Positions 45,158 to 57,724 of a DNA stretch of 64,000 nucleotides are shown piece by piece. The stretch is taken from positions 930,001 to 994,000 of the forward strand of contig JAOVFP010000008.1 in NCBI GenBank assembly GCA_025738555.1, in the 5' to 3' direction. The stretch is from Cyathus striatus (Eukaryota > Basidiomycota > Agaricomycetes > Agaricales > Nidulariaceae). The position numbers and the translations under genes were made by a program. Below the pieces are notes generated by a model. It did not search any database. It was not told where the DNA came from and saw nothing but the letters and a program-made list of their open reading frames with translations. Position 1 is the stretch's first letter, and every line of letters begins with the position of its first letter.

Positions 45158-47887
45158 TCAACATGGACAAGTGAGCTGAGGTTGGTGACAGATCGGCAGA
45201 TCCTTGTGTATTCTATTTAAATTAAAGGTTAGAAATGCAGTGAACACAATTAATAATGAGTATGCATACTGTATGAGCTCACTTCTTTGAATCAAAAGTC
45301 TTTTTAGGTGTTTTAACTGTTGGAGTGCTGCTAGTACTTGCATGGTTCCCACCTGAGTTCATTGTTACTGCAGAGTTGAAGTGAGTAGGTATATCATAGT
45401 CATCCTGTAGCTACAATTGCTAAGTTGTTAGTACCAATTAAATTCATTTATCAGATTAAACACACCTCAGCATTCTAAATTATCATTAATAAGCATAAAC
45501 TCAACTAAAAATGTAATAAACAGGTGTCTTACCTCCTTTTCAGTGATATAGTCCATATATTCTTCCCATAATGATGCAGGAACGATGAGCCCCAAAATGA
45601 ATGGCTTGGAAGGCATTTTAAAAACACTCTTTTTGTCCTTTCCTCTCCCTTGACCAAGACAACGTGAATAAAAGTATGGCTGGTCTTGTGGCATGAGTGA
45701 AAGATCGGTCCAATTGCAAAGCTCTCGGATTGTAAGTAATTGGGTTTCAAATGGAAACCAATGCATATGCTTCCGAAGTTTGTGTAACATTGTGTCCTCT
45801 ATGATTTTCCTAAGGTCCTGAGGTGTAGCAGATGTGGGTATATTCTGGTGTCCTTCTTGAAGATTCTGTAAAATATATCAGTAATAGGTTCACAACATGG
45901 AACAATTTTGGTACGAACTGCAATCAATTCAGGCTTTGTTTTACTGAAAACCTTGCAGACAGCCTGAACAATAACACTTACAGTTTCACCTTGACATCCC
46001 TGATAACTTAAACGCTGATACTTTTCACGCTCAGTCTTGTAGAGAGCATGTGAACCAGAATAACCAGTGGAAGTGAGCTGACAAGACAGTACATAGCTTT
46101 CACCATTGGAGGACCATGAACTTGGTATACCTACAGTAGGTAAGTGATTACTTGCTGTGGTTGTGCTTGACCATCACTGAAGCGCAGTCGAGGAGGGAAT
46201 GTGACTAGGTAGTTGTGTAACTTTTCATGCAAGAAATTCGGAGTCTAAACAGGATATATTAGAAAAAATAAAATTTTATAAAATTTCTATGCTACCTTTA
46301 CGCTGAGCCTGGTTTACAGAAGATCTGATTGATTGTATGTAAATACCATTAGAGCATACAGCTGATTGACCAGGTTCAGAGCCAAGTTGATCTGCAATAG
46401 CTGGACCTGATATCAAAATTATGAGATGATAAAATGATGATAAGTATGATATACATACAGTTGGGGTCACGCAAACACCACCAATTTTATATCTCAACAA
46501 TGCGAATTTTTGGGCACAAACTGACTTCAGATTCAGAATCAGCAACCTCAGAAACGTCCAAAAACGATGTTTTCGGAAAATTCCCATGAGAAAATGGGTT
46601 GGCCAAAATTTTTGACCAAAAAATTGACATGTTACAGGGTCTAAATCTACCTGAGTCAGGCTATGGACTGTATCACAAACCTATTATGGTATAGGAGGTA
46701 ACTGACAAGTCTCGGGAAACCCAATTTTTGGCTCAAAACTACTCAAATTTATAACTACATACATAATAAGTATGCCCTAACAAGTATTTCTAAAGTAACT
46801 GCCAAACAAAGGACACATATCATGCTGACACATCAGAGGTTGCTGACCAAGTCTGTCAGCCTGGTGCACGCTGACCCCTACAGAGGGTGCTAAATAGTAA
46901 ATGCATTGACAATTGTCTACTCCACTAGTTGTTGCTTTGATATCTTTGATGGGTACCTCAAAGTTGAAAATTGAGTCAATGTTACAAGTTCTCATCAACA
47001 TAGTATTTATAATGAATCTATGACTTGTCAAGAATTAAATAGTTTGTCTAATGTTACTTTAAAGTTTGTAGCAATTAGTATATGATACTACTTGGTTACA
47101 TATATCTTAATAGTATAGTATTCACTTGTAATCTACAAAAGTTTAAGATTTCTGCTGCTTCTACCACAATGTTGCTCAATGGGTTATTTGAGCAAGATTT
47201 AATACATTTTAAAGGATTTTAGGGCATTTTTCATGGTGTATACTATAGGTATGGCCAGTTACTTAGCCATTTTTTAGTGCCGGAACCAGTACTCCGGTGG
47301 GAATTATTTTTACGGAATCATATCTAGATTAATGAAAGGATGCCGAAAATGATTTTTTCGAGATTTTACCTGTTTTTTTTGGCAATGGCCAAATTTTTGG
47401 GTCAAAAATGCAAAAAATCAGTTTGAGCGAAATCGGCTCGTGGAAATCAAAAGCAAACCCTTGAAATATGCTATTCCGATGGTTTTCGGAGGCCAGAAGG
47501 CATTGTGGGTGTGGGAAAAAATCAACCAAAAAAGTTGGTGGTGTTTGCATGACCCCAACTGTACTTATGATTGAATCTGTAGGCGGTTGCGGGTTTGTGC
47601 TAGATAAGCAACTTGCAACATCAGGCCCTAAGTATAAAATGTGTCATAATGAAATAGATGTCAAATATGAATGATTAGAACGTACTCAAAAGTGTATCTG
47701 GTTTCTTTGCATAACACTCAAAGCACTGATCACAGACAAATTTACCATGAGTACCTCCAGTGATATAGTGCTTGCTATCACCAGGATGAAGAATTGTTGA
47801 GCATGTACCTCTGCCACAAGAGATGGACTCGCTTGCATGTGCATCTTCAGTGAATTGTGCGATAGCTTCAGCAGTACCAAAGTTCAT
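45158..47887 (-). CDS. Cys-rich protein of unknown function, MITE in an intron
   Basis: Starts at ATG 47887: AIAQFTEDAHASESISCGRG, then a zinc-binding-like region CSTIL .. GGTHGKFVCDQCFECYAKKP (C-x2-C-x2-C), exon 1 to 47686. Exon 2 (47627-47565) RPDVASCLSSTNPQPP; an intron that contains the MITE 46458-47561; exon 3 (46406-46296) SPAIADQLGSEPGQSAVCSN; later blocks RLRFSDGQAQPQQ, CQLTSTGYSGSHALYKTERE, VVQAVCKVFSKTKPELIA-like and MLHKLRKHMHWFPFETQLLT .. PSKPFILGLIVPASLW (45790-45540), and a final exon near 45158-45352. I recall related proteins in many agaricomycetes but no named domain. One junction (46244-46296) does not keep the frame under the simplest splicing, so the gene may be damaged. 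It is divergently arranged with the integrase gene, sharing a 1-kb spacer. Confidence 0.55.
46458..47561. mobile_element. Mariner-type MITE, complete (1104 bp, TA target)
   Basis: Ends CAGTTGGGGTCACGCAAACA (left) and its reverse complement TGTTTGCATGACCCCAACTG (right), about 27 bp with one mismatch, flanked by TA at 46456-46457 and 47562-47563. CAGT..ACTG ends with a TA target are typical of Tc1/mariner elements. The TA used is the one inside a GTATGT splice donor of the Cys-rich gene. No transposase is encoded; a second copy without its right end is at 4045-4980. Confidence 0.93.
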
Positions 47888-48889
47888 AGTGATAGCTATA
47901 GATAAGCAACAGCGAATAGAGTGGAATAAGGGGTGCTGTGTGAGCTTTAGGATATATCACAGTATTTATATCACTCAGTCAGATCCACAGCTCAAACACA
48001 AAGATAGCAACATAGCATCAACAAGAAAAGATACACAGTAATTTCGGTGCATGTGTATGTTTTAGAATAGCATGTAAGACTCTATGATGGATTATGAATC
48101 ACATAATGTATGTCAACATAAAAAATATTAGTGGTCCCAGTACTGAAACTACTAACAACTGATCACATGCTTGATTGTAATTACTCTTGCTTCGATCTAA
48201 TTAGGAATAGGTCAATGCTTAACAGTACTCAATTGTAATAGTTTGGGATGATTAGAAACACACAGATGCCATGAAATACAAAACAATAACTCTAGGTAAA
48301 GTCAATGAATTACATAGTATATGTCAATGTAAGAGATACTGGTGGTCTTGATTATTTTGATATGCTTCATGGTACTGAAACCATCAAGAGCTGATCATAC
48401 TTGATTACAATGACTCTTGCTTTAATTTAATTACATACAGATCATACTCATTTGTACTATGTGGTTCTAGGTAGAGACATGTGGATGTCTTCAAATACAA
48501 AAATAGAAAGCCAAATGGTAACAGTAATTACTGTTGTAGGGCATGAGGAGAATGTAATAATAATCAATAATCAGTTACATTGTTCAAATGCACAATCATA
48601 CCCTGGGTAGTACATTAATTATAAACAAGACTTGTTATTTATTAAATTTGTAAAGATAGATGGTGATAATTTTACATGTATGATAAGTGTATCTTTACAT
48701 CCATGTGCACATTGTTGTGAAGGACTTACACAAAATCAGTTGATAGAATAAAAATGTCAGAAACATATATTGAACATCTTCCCTATATAATGTTTTACAA
48801 GCTCTACTCTAATCTCCAGTGAAATTATCGACCCAACTCTTTCCCCTATTCACTGTATATCTTTCCTCCACTTATTATCACTGGAAATT
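47888..48889. promoter_or_regulatory. Divergent intergenic region of the two element genes
   Basis: About 1 kb between the Cys-rich gene (minus) and the integrase gene (plus). A diverged tandem duplication is present (about 48100-48205 and 48300-48430, sharing tactgaaac and tgatcat..cttgatt..aatgactcttgctt-like words). A TATATAA box at 48784-48790 lies about 105 bp before ATG 48890 and is followed by a CT-rich leader; gatatatcc near 47950 could serve the minus-strand gene. Confidence 0.5.
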
Positions 48890-50278
48890 ATGGCTAGAAC
48901 TGGCCGCAAAAACCAATATAACCCTAATTGTATATTCAATCATTTTACTTTTTAATGCATGGTATTGATTTTTTTGTAGCACCTCTTGAGGACATTGCCA
49001 CACACATACTCAGGTATTGGAAAATGCACCTTATGGATAAGGTAATACTTCATTACCTGAGGACAAAGCATATGGACTGTACACGCTATGGATTGGGGTA
49101 CATTGTGTCCACTATATGATTATAGCTAGTTGCTTCAGCTTAACTAAATAAATTGTCAGATTAACAAGGTTCATTGAACTGCGTGAGAGTATGGGACTTT
49201 ATCGAACTCGGAAACAAAACCATGGTGTTGAGGATATTCAGCCTGCAATGGTATGCTTGCGTGCTCAGTATCCAAATGCTGGTGCTCGTGAGATGGTCAG
49301 TTTGCTTTTTCATGAAGAAAACATGGCGGTCTCTAGGTATGTTTGACATTCTCAATGATGTTTTTCTCTCTAATTTAAATGCATATGAACTTCAGGCAAA
49401 TAGTTACATCATATTTTGCTCTGTATGAACCAGAGCTCATTCATCAAAGACGAGCACAAAGACTGCGGCGAAAGAGATGGTGGGCAGCAGGTGTTAATGA
49501 TATCATTGCAGTTGACCAGCATGACAAATGGAAATACAAGTTTGGTCTTGCTCTGCATACTGGCATTGACCCATTTGCTGGAAAGATTCATTGGCTTAAG
49601 GTTTGGCATACTAATAGCAACCCTAAGCTAATACTCACCTATTATCTAGATACAATTGAGGAACTTGGTGGTACATTGTTAATTTTCATGTGTGGACCAT
49701 ACTGTACTGAATCAAATAATTGTTTAGCAATGCCTCTAGTTACACAGAGTGACCCTGGCTCTGAAAACTTTGGACTTGCAAATGGACATACATTCCTTCG
49801 TCACAGTCATGATCCTTCACTTCAGGGTACACTCCAACATCATTGGATGCATTCTAAAAAGAATGTCAAGCCTGAGATTACTTGGTCACAGCTTTGTCGA
49901 AGGTTTACACCTGGGTTTGAAGATATTCTTGACAAGGGTATCAATGAAGACATATATCATCCAGATCATACCATTGAAGCATAAGTTATCTCTACTACTT
50001 AAATAATACTAAGACTCATACATTTCTATTATATAGAATGGTATTTCAATGGGCTTTCATTCCTTGGTTGCAGGGGGAACTTGATGGCTACAGGGACCAT
50101 GTTAACAACACTGCAAAATGTGCTGATTGCAACAAAGTATTACCACACAGCATACCCAATGATATTTTTGAGAATCCAAATGAATATGGTGTTTTGGACT
50201 TCAAGGTATATTATATTTTATAGACCTTTTCTGATACTGAGAATACATAAGATACCCAGTACTTTACACTCCCCCCCC

Positions 50279-50460
50279 AGTCCGTCCGGACTCAATATAG
50301 TCCGGATAGTCCGGGTGGAGTCCAGGTGGAGTCCAGTGAAGTCCGGCGGAGTCCGGGTGGAGTCCGGATGGAGTCCTGATGGAATAGATATTGTCCTGAT
50401 GACATCCTGCTGGAATATAAGAAGTCCTGATGGAGTCCTGGTGGAGTCCTGATGGACTTT
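50279..50460 (+). repeat. Left subterminal gagtcc repeats of the KDZ element
   Basis: Repeated words such as gtccgggtggagtccggatg and cctgatggagtcctggtgga about every 10-20 bases. The right counterpart is at about 57725-57990. Such zones are likely transposase-binding sites, as proposed for other transposons with subterminal repeats; this is inference. Confidence 0.8.
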
Positions 50461-50499
50461 GTATTTTTTAAAGTAAGTTCTGTTTAAGACTCCAGGTGT

Positions 50500-50875
50500 A
50501 TTTTCCCACACCTATTGATAACATACTATCTCACTACTACATCTTTGCTACTACTACTATTCTTTACTACATTTTCCCACACTCTTCAGTACATGCTACC
50601 ACTACTATTCTTTACTACATTTTCCTACACCCTTCAGTACATGCTATCACTACTACTCTTTACTACATTTTCCCACACCCTTCAGTACTGATAGCATACT
50701 ATCTCCCTACCACATCTTCCTATGCCTCTTCTACAATATTTTCCCACACCTATTATTCTCCTACCAGATATCTCTGTACTACATTTGTACCACATTTTCT
50801 GACATATCTTCTACCATATTTCCCACACCTATTATTTCTGATGCCTCTTCTACCACATCTTCCAATGCTTCTACA
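50500..50875 (+). repeat. Tandem ~60-bp units inside the KDZ element
   Basis: Three to five units built from cccacacccttcagtacatg and ctaccactactattctttac words, then shorter diverged pieces. The 181-codon frame across it is repeat translation. Confidence 0.75.
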
Positions 50876-50879
50876 ACAG

Positions 50880-53000
50880 ACCATCATCATGTTCAAAATC
50901 TTCACTAATAATACTAAAGTTTTGGCTGTTCTGCTGTTTTATTACTTGTTGAGTATGATAAAAGATCATAGAATGTATGAACCAATTAAAGTTGCTTGGA
51001 GTCATACATTTCATAATAGATTCAAACCCACCAAGCCATGAATTTAGTTGTTCACAGGCTTGTGTATTGAATGCTCATTTGTGATATCTTTCACCATTTC
51101 TGTCTTGTGCAATACAAACAAGGTTTGGTGCAGAACCATCTTGTGGTGCTGGATTACACCACTTTCTACAAAGATAATCATCTGAGCAGTGATTTGTATA
51201 GTGATAGCCATCTACTACAAAGTGGCTACTTTTAAACCAATTTACCCAACTTCCATTTGCAACTGCTGTTCGAAGAAGTTTACATGCCTTATCAATACAT
51301 ATATAATCTGGTCTTAATTCTTCATCAGGAAAAACATCTTCTAAGAACTTAAGTATATTGGTTGTTGACTCCGACTTCACAAACTTTGTCCATGCAATTA
51401 CAGCACCACATGGAGCACATATTGTTTCTACACAATAATAGTGAGAGGCACTAAAATAATGAAATTTCTTTGGAATATTGGTATCTGACTCATCATGAGG
51501 CTGCTGAACATGTCTTCCTTGGTTTTTATTCCAAGGTGGATTTTCAGCTGGTTTGTGAAGCATTCTTTGTGCACCATTTAAATAATCTGAACTATGTTCT
51601 AAATTATATTTATGCCACATTTCCTGGTGCTCATTGCAAGCTTGTGTATTTTCTATCTTTTGATTTTGACAGTCACGAACACGGCATCTTGCTCCAAATT
51701 CTTGGTTGTGAACATCACAAAATACACCTCCTCTATGGTTTACAAGAGTATTGGAACAATTGTCATATGCACAGTGCTTAAAATATGTATTAGTATAATA
51801 TTGTTTAGTTTTAGTTGTGCATTACCTGTGGTCCCATAACAATCCCATCAATTACTACCATTTTAACTGTTGCACTCTCATTTGGTAGTGAGTCTTGAGT
51901 TTCTCTATAAGGCTGTGTACACTCTAAGCAGCTGTGATTATGTGATGCACATATTTTTCCATTTTCACCTAACCTTGCAAATGCTTCTTCTGTTAATGCA
52001 GTAATTGAAAGTCCATCAAGACTAATAAAATTAACACCAGATCCTGCAGAAACCATGTGTATTGATTCATGTATAAAAGCCTCCCAGACTTGTCTTTGGC
52101 TTATTTCCTTTCCATTTCCAAAACTGTTGTTCCAATATTCCATATATGCTGCAGCAGATGCATGAAAGCTATATATACCATTCAGAACACCTTGAGAAAA
52201 TGCCCTATCTACCCATAGTTTTTTTCCTACTTTCAGATATTTAGCAGAGTTTAAATGAACCATATAATATCCCTGTTTTTCATCATAGGCTTGTTCATGT
52301 TCTGCAGAATATAATGTTTTACATTTTTCACAAACACCTGATACTATATAAGCATGTTCAAATATTTTTGAGCCTTTAATTAATGTTGCTTTAGGTACAT
52401 CTCTAACTTTAGTATGCACATGTAGTGCCCGTCCTTTACAGCTCCGTGTCTCACACTCTGCAGCTATAGGACATATTATATGAACAGGATCAATACTAGC
52501 ATGAGATACAGGTTTCAGTTGACCTTCAAAAACTTTCCTCTCCTGATTGAAAAGATACAAGTTCAGAAGTCTTGCCATTTCATTTAATTTAGTGCCTAAC
52601 AAAATAGATCTGCCTGTTCGAGTTGTGTGTTCATTAATTTCATAATCTTCAAAGAGATCATCTGAGTCCATGCCAATTTTTTCCTGAATAGCTCTAGCCA
52701 GTAATCTAATCCATGCAGTTGCATCAACATTTTTTTCTCCTGTTAACTTTGCATTCTGCTGTCTTGCATGAAGACTCAACAAATCAACATTATCAATCAT
52801 AGAGAACAATATAACCAATGTGGCAGAGAGTGTGATATTGGAACCAAAATTTGACAGAATAAATTTACTGAATACATAAAATGTGATGTTAGGAAATGAT
52901 TGTTCTCCTGCTGCAAGTACTGGTTGAATAAAAATAAATAGAACTAGTATTGCACTTGGGAGCTATTGAAATAGCCAAATTATTAATAACCAGAATAAAA
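50880..53000 (-). pseudogene. KDZ transposase (CxC5-CxC6 type), one stop
   Basis: The minus-strand frame begins near 53000 (exact start unclear; LPSAILVLFIFIQPVLAAGE reads into the main frame at 52818). CxC5 part: ETRSCKGRALHVHTKVRDVP, SGVCEKCKTLYSAEHE and NSFGNGKEISQRQVWEAFIH; the later CxC6 part contains HNHSCLECTQPYRE, MVVIDGIVMGPQVM, then, after an intron near 51770-51810, the cysteines C-x-C around 51640-51760. The RNase-H-fold core follows: PDYICIDKACKLLRT (Asp), SHFVVDGYHYTNHCSDDYLC (Asp, His) and AFNTQACEQLNSWLGGFE (Glu). Between these last two, TGA at 51075-51077 replaces a codon (Arg or Trp would fit) in an otherwise continuous frame, which then ends at TAG near 50880. One nonsense change is the only obvious damage. 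Confidence 0.88.
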
Positions 53001-53125
53001 TATGTTGAGTGATTTCTGGCATGAATATAGCCCATATACAGGTTAAGCACCACAGATATGTCTCAAAGATTACCATCCAACTGAAAAATCATATTGTAAA
53101 CTATTACAATTTGAGTTCAATATAC

Positions 53126-55436
53126 TTACTTGCGCTTCTTTGAACTCAATTTCTCTTTATCCTCATGAGCCTTCTCATCCTTACCCCCCTTCTCCTCCTT
53201 GCTCTTTCCCTTTCCCTTTCCCTTCCTTTTCTCCTTCTTCTCCTTAAGCCATCTTTTCAAATCCAAAAATGTGTAGTAATCTCTTTCAAAGCCCCAAAGG
53301 TCCAGATCAGTAGGACTATCCTCATCTTCAGCCAACCAAGACTGCATTGCTGGAAAATCTGCAATCTTATCAAAGTTTGAATAGTTCTCATACCAGGCTG
53401 AAGATGAGACAAAGACTGTGACAATTTCTTTCTTTGTGGCCTTGGCAACTGGCCAAGTCCTGTTCTTGTCCATAGTATTGTGGTCGGAAACTGCCTTTAT
53501 ACGGGCAAGATATCTCTGGTATGCAACTCAAAGTCCAGGTGCAGTGCTCTCAAGAATGTCCCTAGGAATCTTTAGAACATCGATAAGTTCCTCAGTACGT
53601 TACTCTGAGATTCCACCTCTTTGAACAAGAGAAGGGATGTGAGAGCGAGAAACAGCATGAGAGCTAGTTGCAGAGCTTCCAGCTGACTTAGACTGAATGG
53701 AATATGTCTCAATATCAAGGGAGAGTGGTGCATTTGGCTGAAATCCAGACTATAAAGCAACACAATATAAGTAAATAGTACAAGAATAAAAGAATAAAAT
53801 ATATAGCTACACTCAGAATTGGCAAGATAAATTCGCCATCTATCTTTAGCCAGTCGACTTCCTCATCATCCTTGACAGCAGATTCAAAGTTTCCAAGAAT
53901 GTTCCAGGCTTTACTTTCATAAACATACAAACAGTGATCAGCAGCTAAAATGATATTAGTATATGAATAAAATATGAAAGAAAACATACTGAAGAAATGT
54001 TCAGCTCTGTCTTTGAGTTTCTTCAAGACAGGCCCAATGGTTGCCGTAAGATTATGCTTCAATGTAAATGAAGTGACTCCAGGTACCATAACAGTACTTG
54101 GATCTGCATTAGACATATACAGCCATACTCACCCCTTAACTGAACCAATAGTAGTGCTTTCAGTAGCACTGTGGAAGTTGGCAGCATTTGGGTGATTCTC
54201 AAGTGCATTTCCTCTGAGAATGCCACCTACTTAGAGTTAGTACATATATATTTATACAAATTATAGGTTTACCTTCACTCCTTGAAGAACCTTTGGGACT
54301 AATATTGATAATATCCACAGTGTTGACTGTACCTGGCTTACTGATGGTACGAGGTGGACTAACCGGTGGACTATTCATGATAATATCTACCTCTGCAAAC
54401 ATTGAGTCAGTATAAATACAAATATTACTGAAAATCCATACCTTTATCTTTACTAGTCCTGTCTTCTGTATGATTGCTGTTGGACTTGGAAGATACGATG
54501 CTGATATCACTCCCTTTCAAGATCTTAAATACAGTAATACAGTTATAACATTACTGAATTTTTCTTACCTTTATTCTTACTGGTGTGATCTTCTGTATAC
54601 TTTTTGTCAGACTTGAAAGATGTGATGCTAATATCACCTACCATTACTGTGTTCTGATTCATTTCCATGACCTGCATTTGATCCATCAGTTGAACCTTCA
54701 GTATTTTCTGAAATATAACTTGTGTTAGTAAATATATGTGTAAGCTATCAATTCAAACCTTTATTTTCACTTTCATTATTGGTGTCATATCCATCTGATT
54801 CATGTTCTTCTTCAACTGTAGAAGATATAAATGTTTAGATACACATTTTATACATATAAATGAATATTTCTTTACCTTTTTTCATGTCTGAACAGCACTT
54901 ATGAGTAACAGTGAAAACTGGAGCTGCTGGTTGAGGTACATCAGAAGATGGACCCCACTTTGGAGGGGCAACAGGAAGGCCGCTTTCCTCCAGCACCCTT
55001 TCAGCACTAAGTATTATTAGTACATAAATATTGTATAAATATATGTAATACATATGCAGTAAGGTCAGGTACACCTTCTTCATCTGCAGCAGCATCCTCA
55101 GCTCTTTTCTGTTCCGAAGTTTTTCTAAAAAATATTAGCAAGGCAGTGAAAGAAAGTTATGAAACCATACCGAGTTTTTTTGGCTTTCTTGGCTTTTACA
55201 ACTTTTTTACTCTGTTTTTCCTGCACATTTTCACTCTCCTCATTATCTGTAATAGGTTTATTGGTTGTGGCCTGCTTCTTTGTTGGTGGTTGGGCTGTGA
55301 GATCAGCAGCAGAAGTACCACACTTGCGAGATTCGCTACAAGTTTCATGTGTAGCAACTGACAGAGAAGCAGACTCAGTAGGAGTAATACTAGAAGCCTG
55401 AGTTGTAGCAGAGCGAGTGGAACGACGAGGAGCCAT
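53126..55436 (-). CDS. Accessory gene of the KDZ element
   Basis: Begins MAPRRSTRSATTQASSITPT at 55436. Short exons follow: a Lys-rich stretch (KQSKKVVKAKKAKKTR), KTSEQKRAEDAAADEE, LEESGLPVAPPKWGPSSDVP, acidic EEEHESDGYDTNNESEN-like exons, then MVPGVTSFTLKHNLTATIGP, ADHCLYVYESKAWNILGNFE, VDWLKIDGEFILPI and the end part WYENYSNFDKIADFPAMQSW, DSPTDLDLWGFERDYYTFLD, closing with a Lys/Glu-rich tail. Introns of 50-70 bp separate the pieces. A stop near 53602 interrupts one exon in the simplest reading. Its place inside the element, in the same direction as the transposase, suggests a second transposition protein; I know no domain name. The basic tail suggests nuclear or nucleic-acid contact. Confidence 0.6.
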
Positions 55437-55780
55437 TGTGTATAGAAGTGTTAAAATGCTTTGAGATAGCAAGATAGTGGTAGTGGTTGAGGGTTGAGAA
55501 GGAGGGGGGAGGTTGATGCAAACCAAAATCTTACAAGTCTGATGATGCACAGCAATCTCTCATGATCAAAAAATTAAAAATATACAGCCTTTTATAGGCT
55601 ACATTGAACATAACTAAATATATATTACATGTCATTGGCTATACAACATAACTATCTAACTATTTTAAGGAGACACAGCCTTTGATCTTCTTTGGCCCAT
55701 TGACAGCACGCATGAAGACAAAGGGAGAAGGGGGGGAGAGACGGCATGATAGGGGGAAAGGGGACAACAGATGATGGAGA
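55437..55780. other. 5' flank of the accessory gene
   Basis: AT-rich spacer up to the minisatellite; likely promoter of the accessory gene (minus strand). No further gene seen. Confidence 0.4.
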
Positions 55781-57090
55781 CGAGGGGGATGAGGCAGGGG
55801 GAAGGACAGTGTCCTCGTCACTTGCGAGACGAGGAGGTAGCGGAGGAGGGGAGAAGGGGAAGGGGATGGATACTCATCCTCGTCACTTGCAAGACAAGGA
55901 GGTAGAGGCAGAGGGGAGGAGGGCATGGGAGGAGGGGGGGTGACAGGTGGCTCATCCTCATCATTTGCGAGACGAGGAGGGGAAGGAGGAGGGACGAGGA
56001 GAGGGGATGAGGAGGGGGGACAAGTGCTCGTCCACGTCACTTGTGAGACAAGGAGGAGGGGGGATGAGTGCTCGTCCTCATCATTTGCGAGACAAGGCGT
56101 GGGAGGAGGGGGGGACGAACACTTGTCCTCGTCATCTGCGAGAAAAGGAGGGGAAGGAGGGGGTAACGGCTGGCTCATCCTCATCATTTGCGAGACGAGA
56201 AGGGGAAGGAGAAGGGGGGACGAGGGCCAAGCGCTCGTCACTTGCAAGATGAGGAGGGGGGACGAGGAGGAGAGGAGAGGGGGGACAAGCGCTGGTCCAC
56301 GTCACTTGCGAGATGAGGACGAGAGAGGGGGACAAGCGCTGGTCCTCGTCACTTGCAAGACAAGGACAAGGAGAGGGGGACAAGCGCTCATCCTCGTCAC
56401 TTGCAAGACAAGGACAAGGAGAGGGGGGGACAAGCGCTCATCCTCGTCACTTGCAAAACGAGGACAAGGAGAGGGGGAGACAAGCGCAGGTCCTCGTCAC
56501 TTGTGAGACAAGGACAAGGAGGGGGGGAAGAGCACAGGTCCTCGTCACTTGCAAGACGACAAGGAGGGGGGGGACGAGCACTTGTCCACGTCACTTGCAA
56601 GACGAGGATGAGAAGGGGGGGGACAAGCGCTCATCCACGTCACTTGCGAGACAAGGACAAGGAGGGGGGGGACGAGCGCTCATCCACATCACTTGCGAGA
56701 CAAGGACAAGGAGGGGGGACAAGCACTCATCCACGTCACTTGCGAGACAAGGACGAGGAGGGGGACAAGCACTTGTCCACATCACTTGCAAGACGAGGAC
56801 AAGAAGGGGGATGAGTGCTGGTCCTTGTCACTTGCAAGATGAGGATGAGAAGGGGGGGACAGGCACTCGTCCATGTCACTTGCGAGATGAGGATGAGGAG
56901 AGGGGGAACAAGCACTCATCCACGTCACTTGCAAGACAAGGACGAGGAGGAGAGGGGGGACGATATGCTTGTCCTTGTCATTTGCGAGACAAGGAGGCAG
57001 CGGAGCATGCAGGGACGGCAAGCTCGTCATTTGCGAGACGAGAGGCAGGCTGGGAGGGGGGACGGCTGCTCATCCTCGTCACTTACAAGA
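55780..57090. repeat. G-rich minisatellite, ~57-bp units, over 20 copies
   Basis: Units contain ctcgtcacttgcgagacgag or variants, followed by a purine run such as gacaaggagagggggggaca. The unit includes an inner inverted pair (ctcgtc..gacgag), so each could fold into a hairpin, and the G-runs could form quadruplexes. Copies differ by point changes and run length. All frames here (up to 269 codons on plus, 195 on minus) are repeat translations. Confidence 0.92.
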
Positions 57091-57724
57091 CAAGGCAGAG
57101 GGAGGAGGTGAAGGGGTGGTGACTAGACAAGAAGGAGTGAGTGAGTGAGGGAAGAGGGAAGAGGAAAGAGGGAGGAGCAATACTTACCTTTACTGTGTAT
57201 GCGCTCACACACACACCCTCCCTTTCCACTATGGCGCCTGTGCCATTACCACGCATTATCGATCTTGAAGGAAATTGATTGTTGCCTGCTAAGTGTTGGT
57301 GGGGCAACGACGTGGGAAGGGGGCTTGAGGCGACAACATGAGAACGGGGCTTGGGGTGACGACATGGGAGGGGGCTTGAGGCAATGACATGGGAATGGAG
57401 CTTGAGGCGAAGGCACTGACATGGGAAGGTGAGGCGATGACGTGTGAGAGAAAGAGAGAGTGCAGTGGGAAAACTACATGCTATTTTAGGAAAGTGAGAT
57501 ATATGGCTACTATATACCTTACTGACTTAAGAAAATATAAGACCGTTTGGTGTATCAGTATTGTGTACGGTTTCAGTGTTCACGTGACTTGTCCCTACAT
57601 TGCTGGTTCGATTCATGCTGGTTGTAAAATTTTTACTATAGAATATTAAAGGTAACTAACTAGTAATAATAAGTAACTAGTAATAATAAGTAACTAGTAA
57701 TAGAGTAATAGTGAGTACTTGTAA
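57091..57724. other. KDZ element, region between minisatellite and right end
   Basis: Shorter repeats (gacatgggaaggggcttgaggcg units at 57310-57440) and a run of taactagtaataataag units near 57650-57700. No gene recognised. Confidence 0.5.

Noticed and set aside
55925..57122. Long open frames over the minisatellite (up to 269 codons on plus, 195 on minus)
   Set aside because: Both strands and several frames are open simply because the unit length and content avoid stops; the peptides are pure repeat translations.
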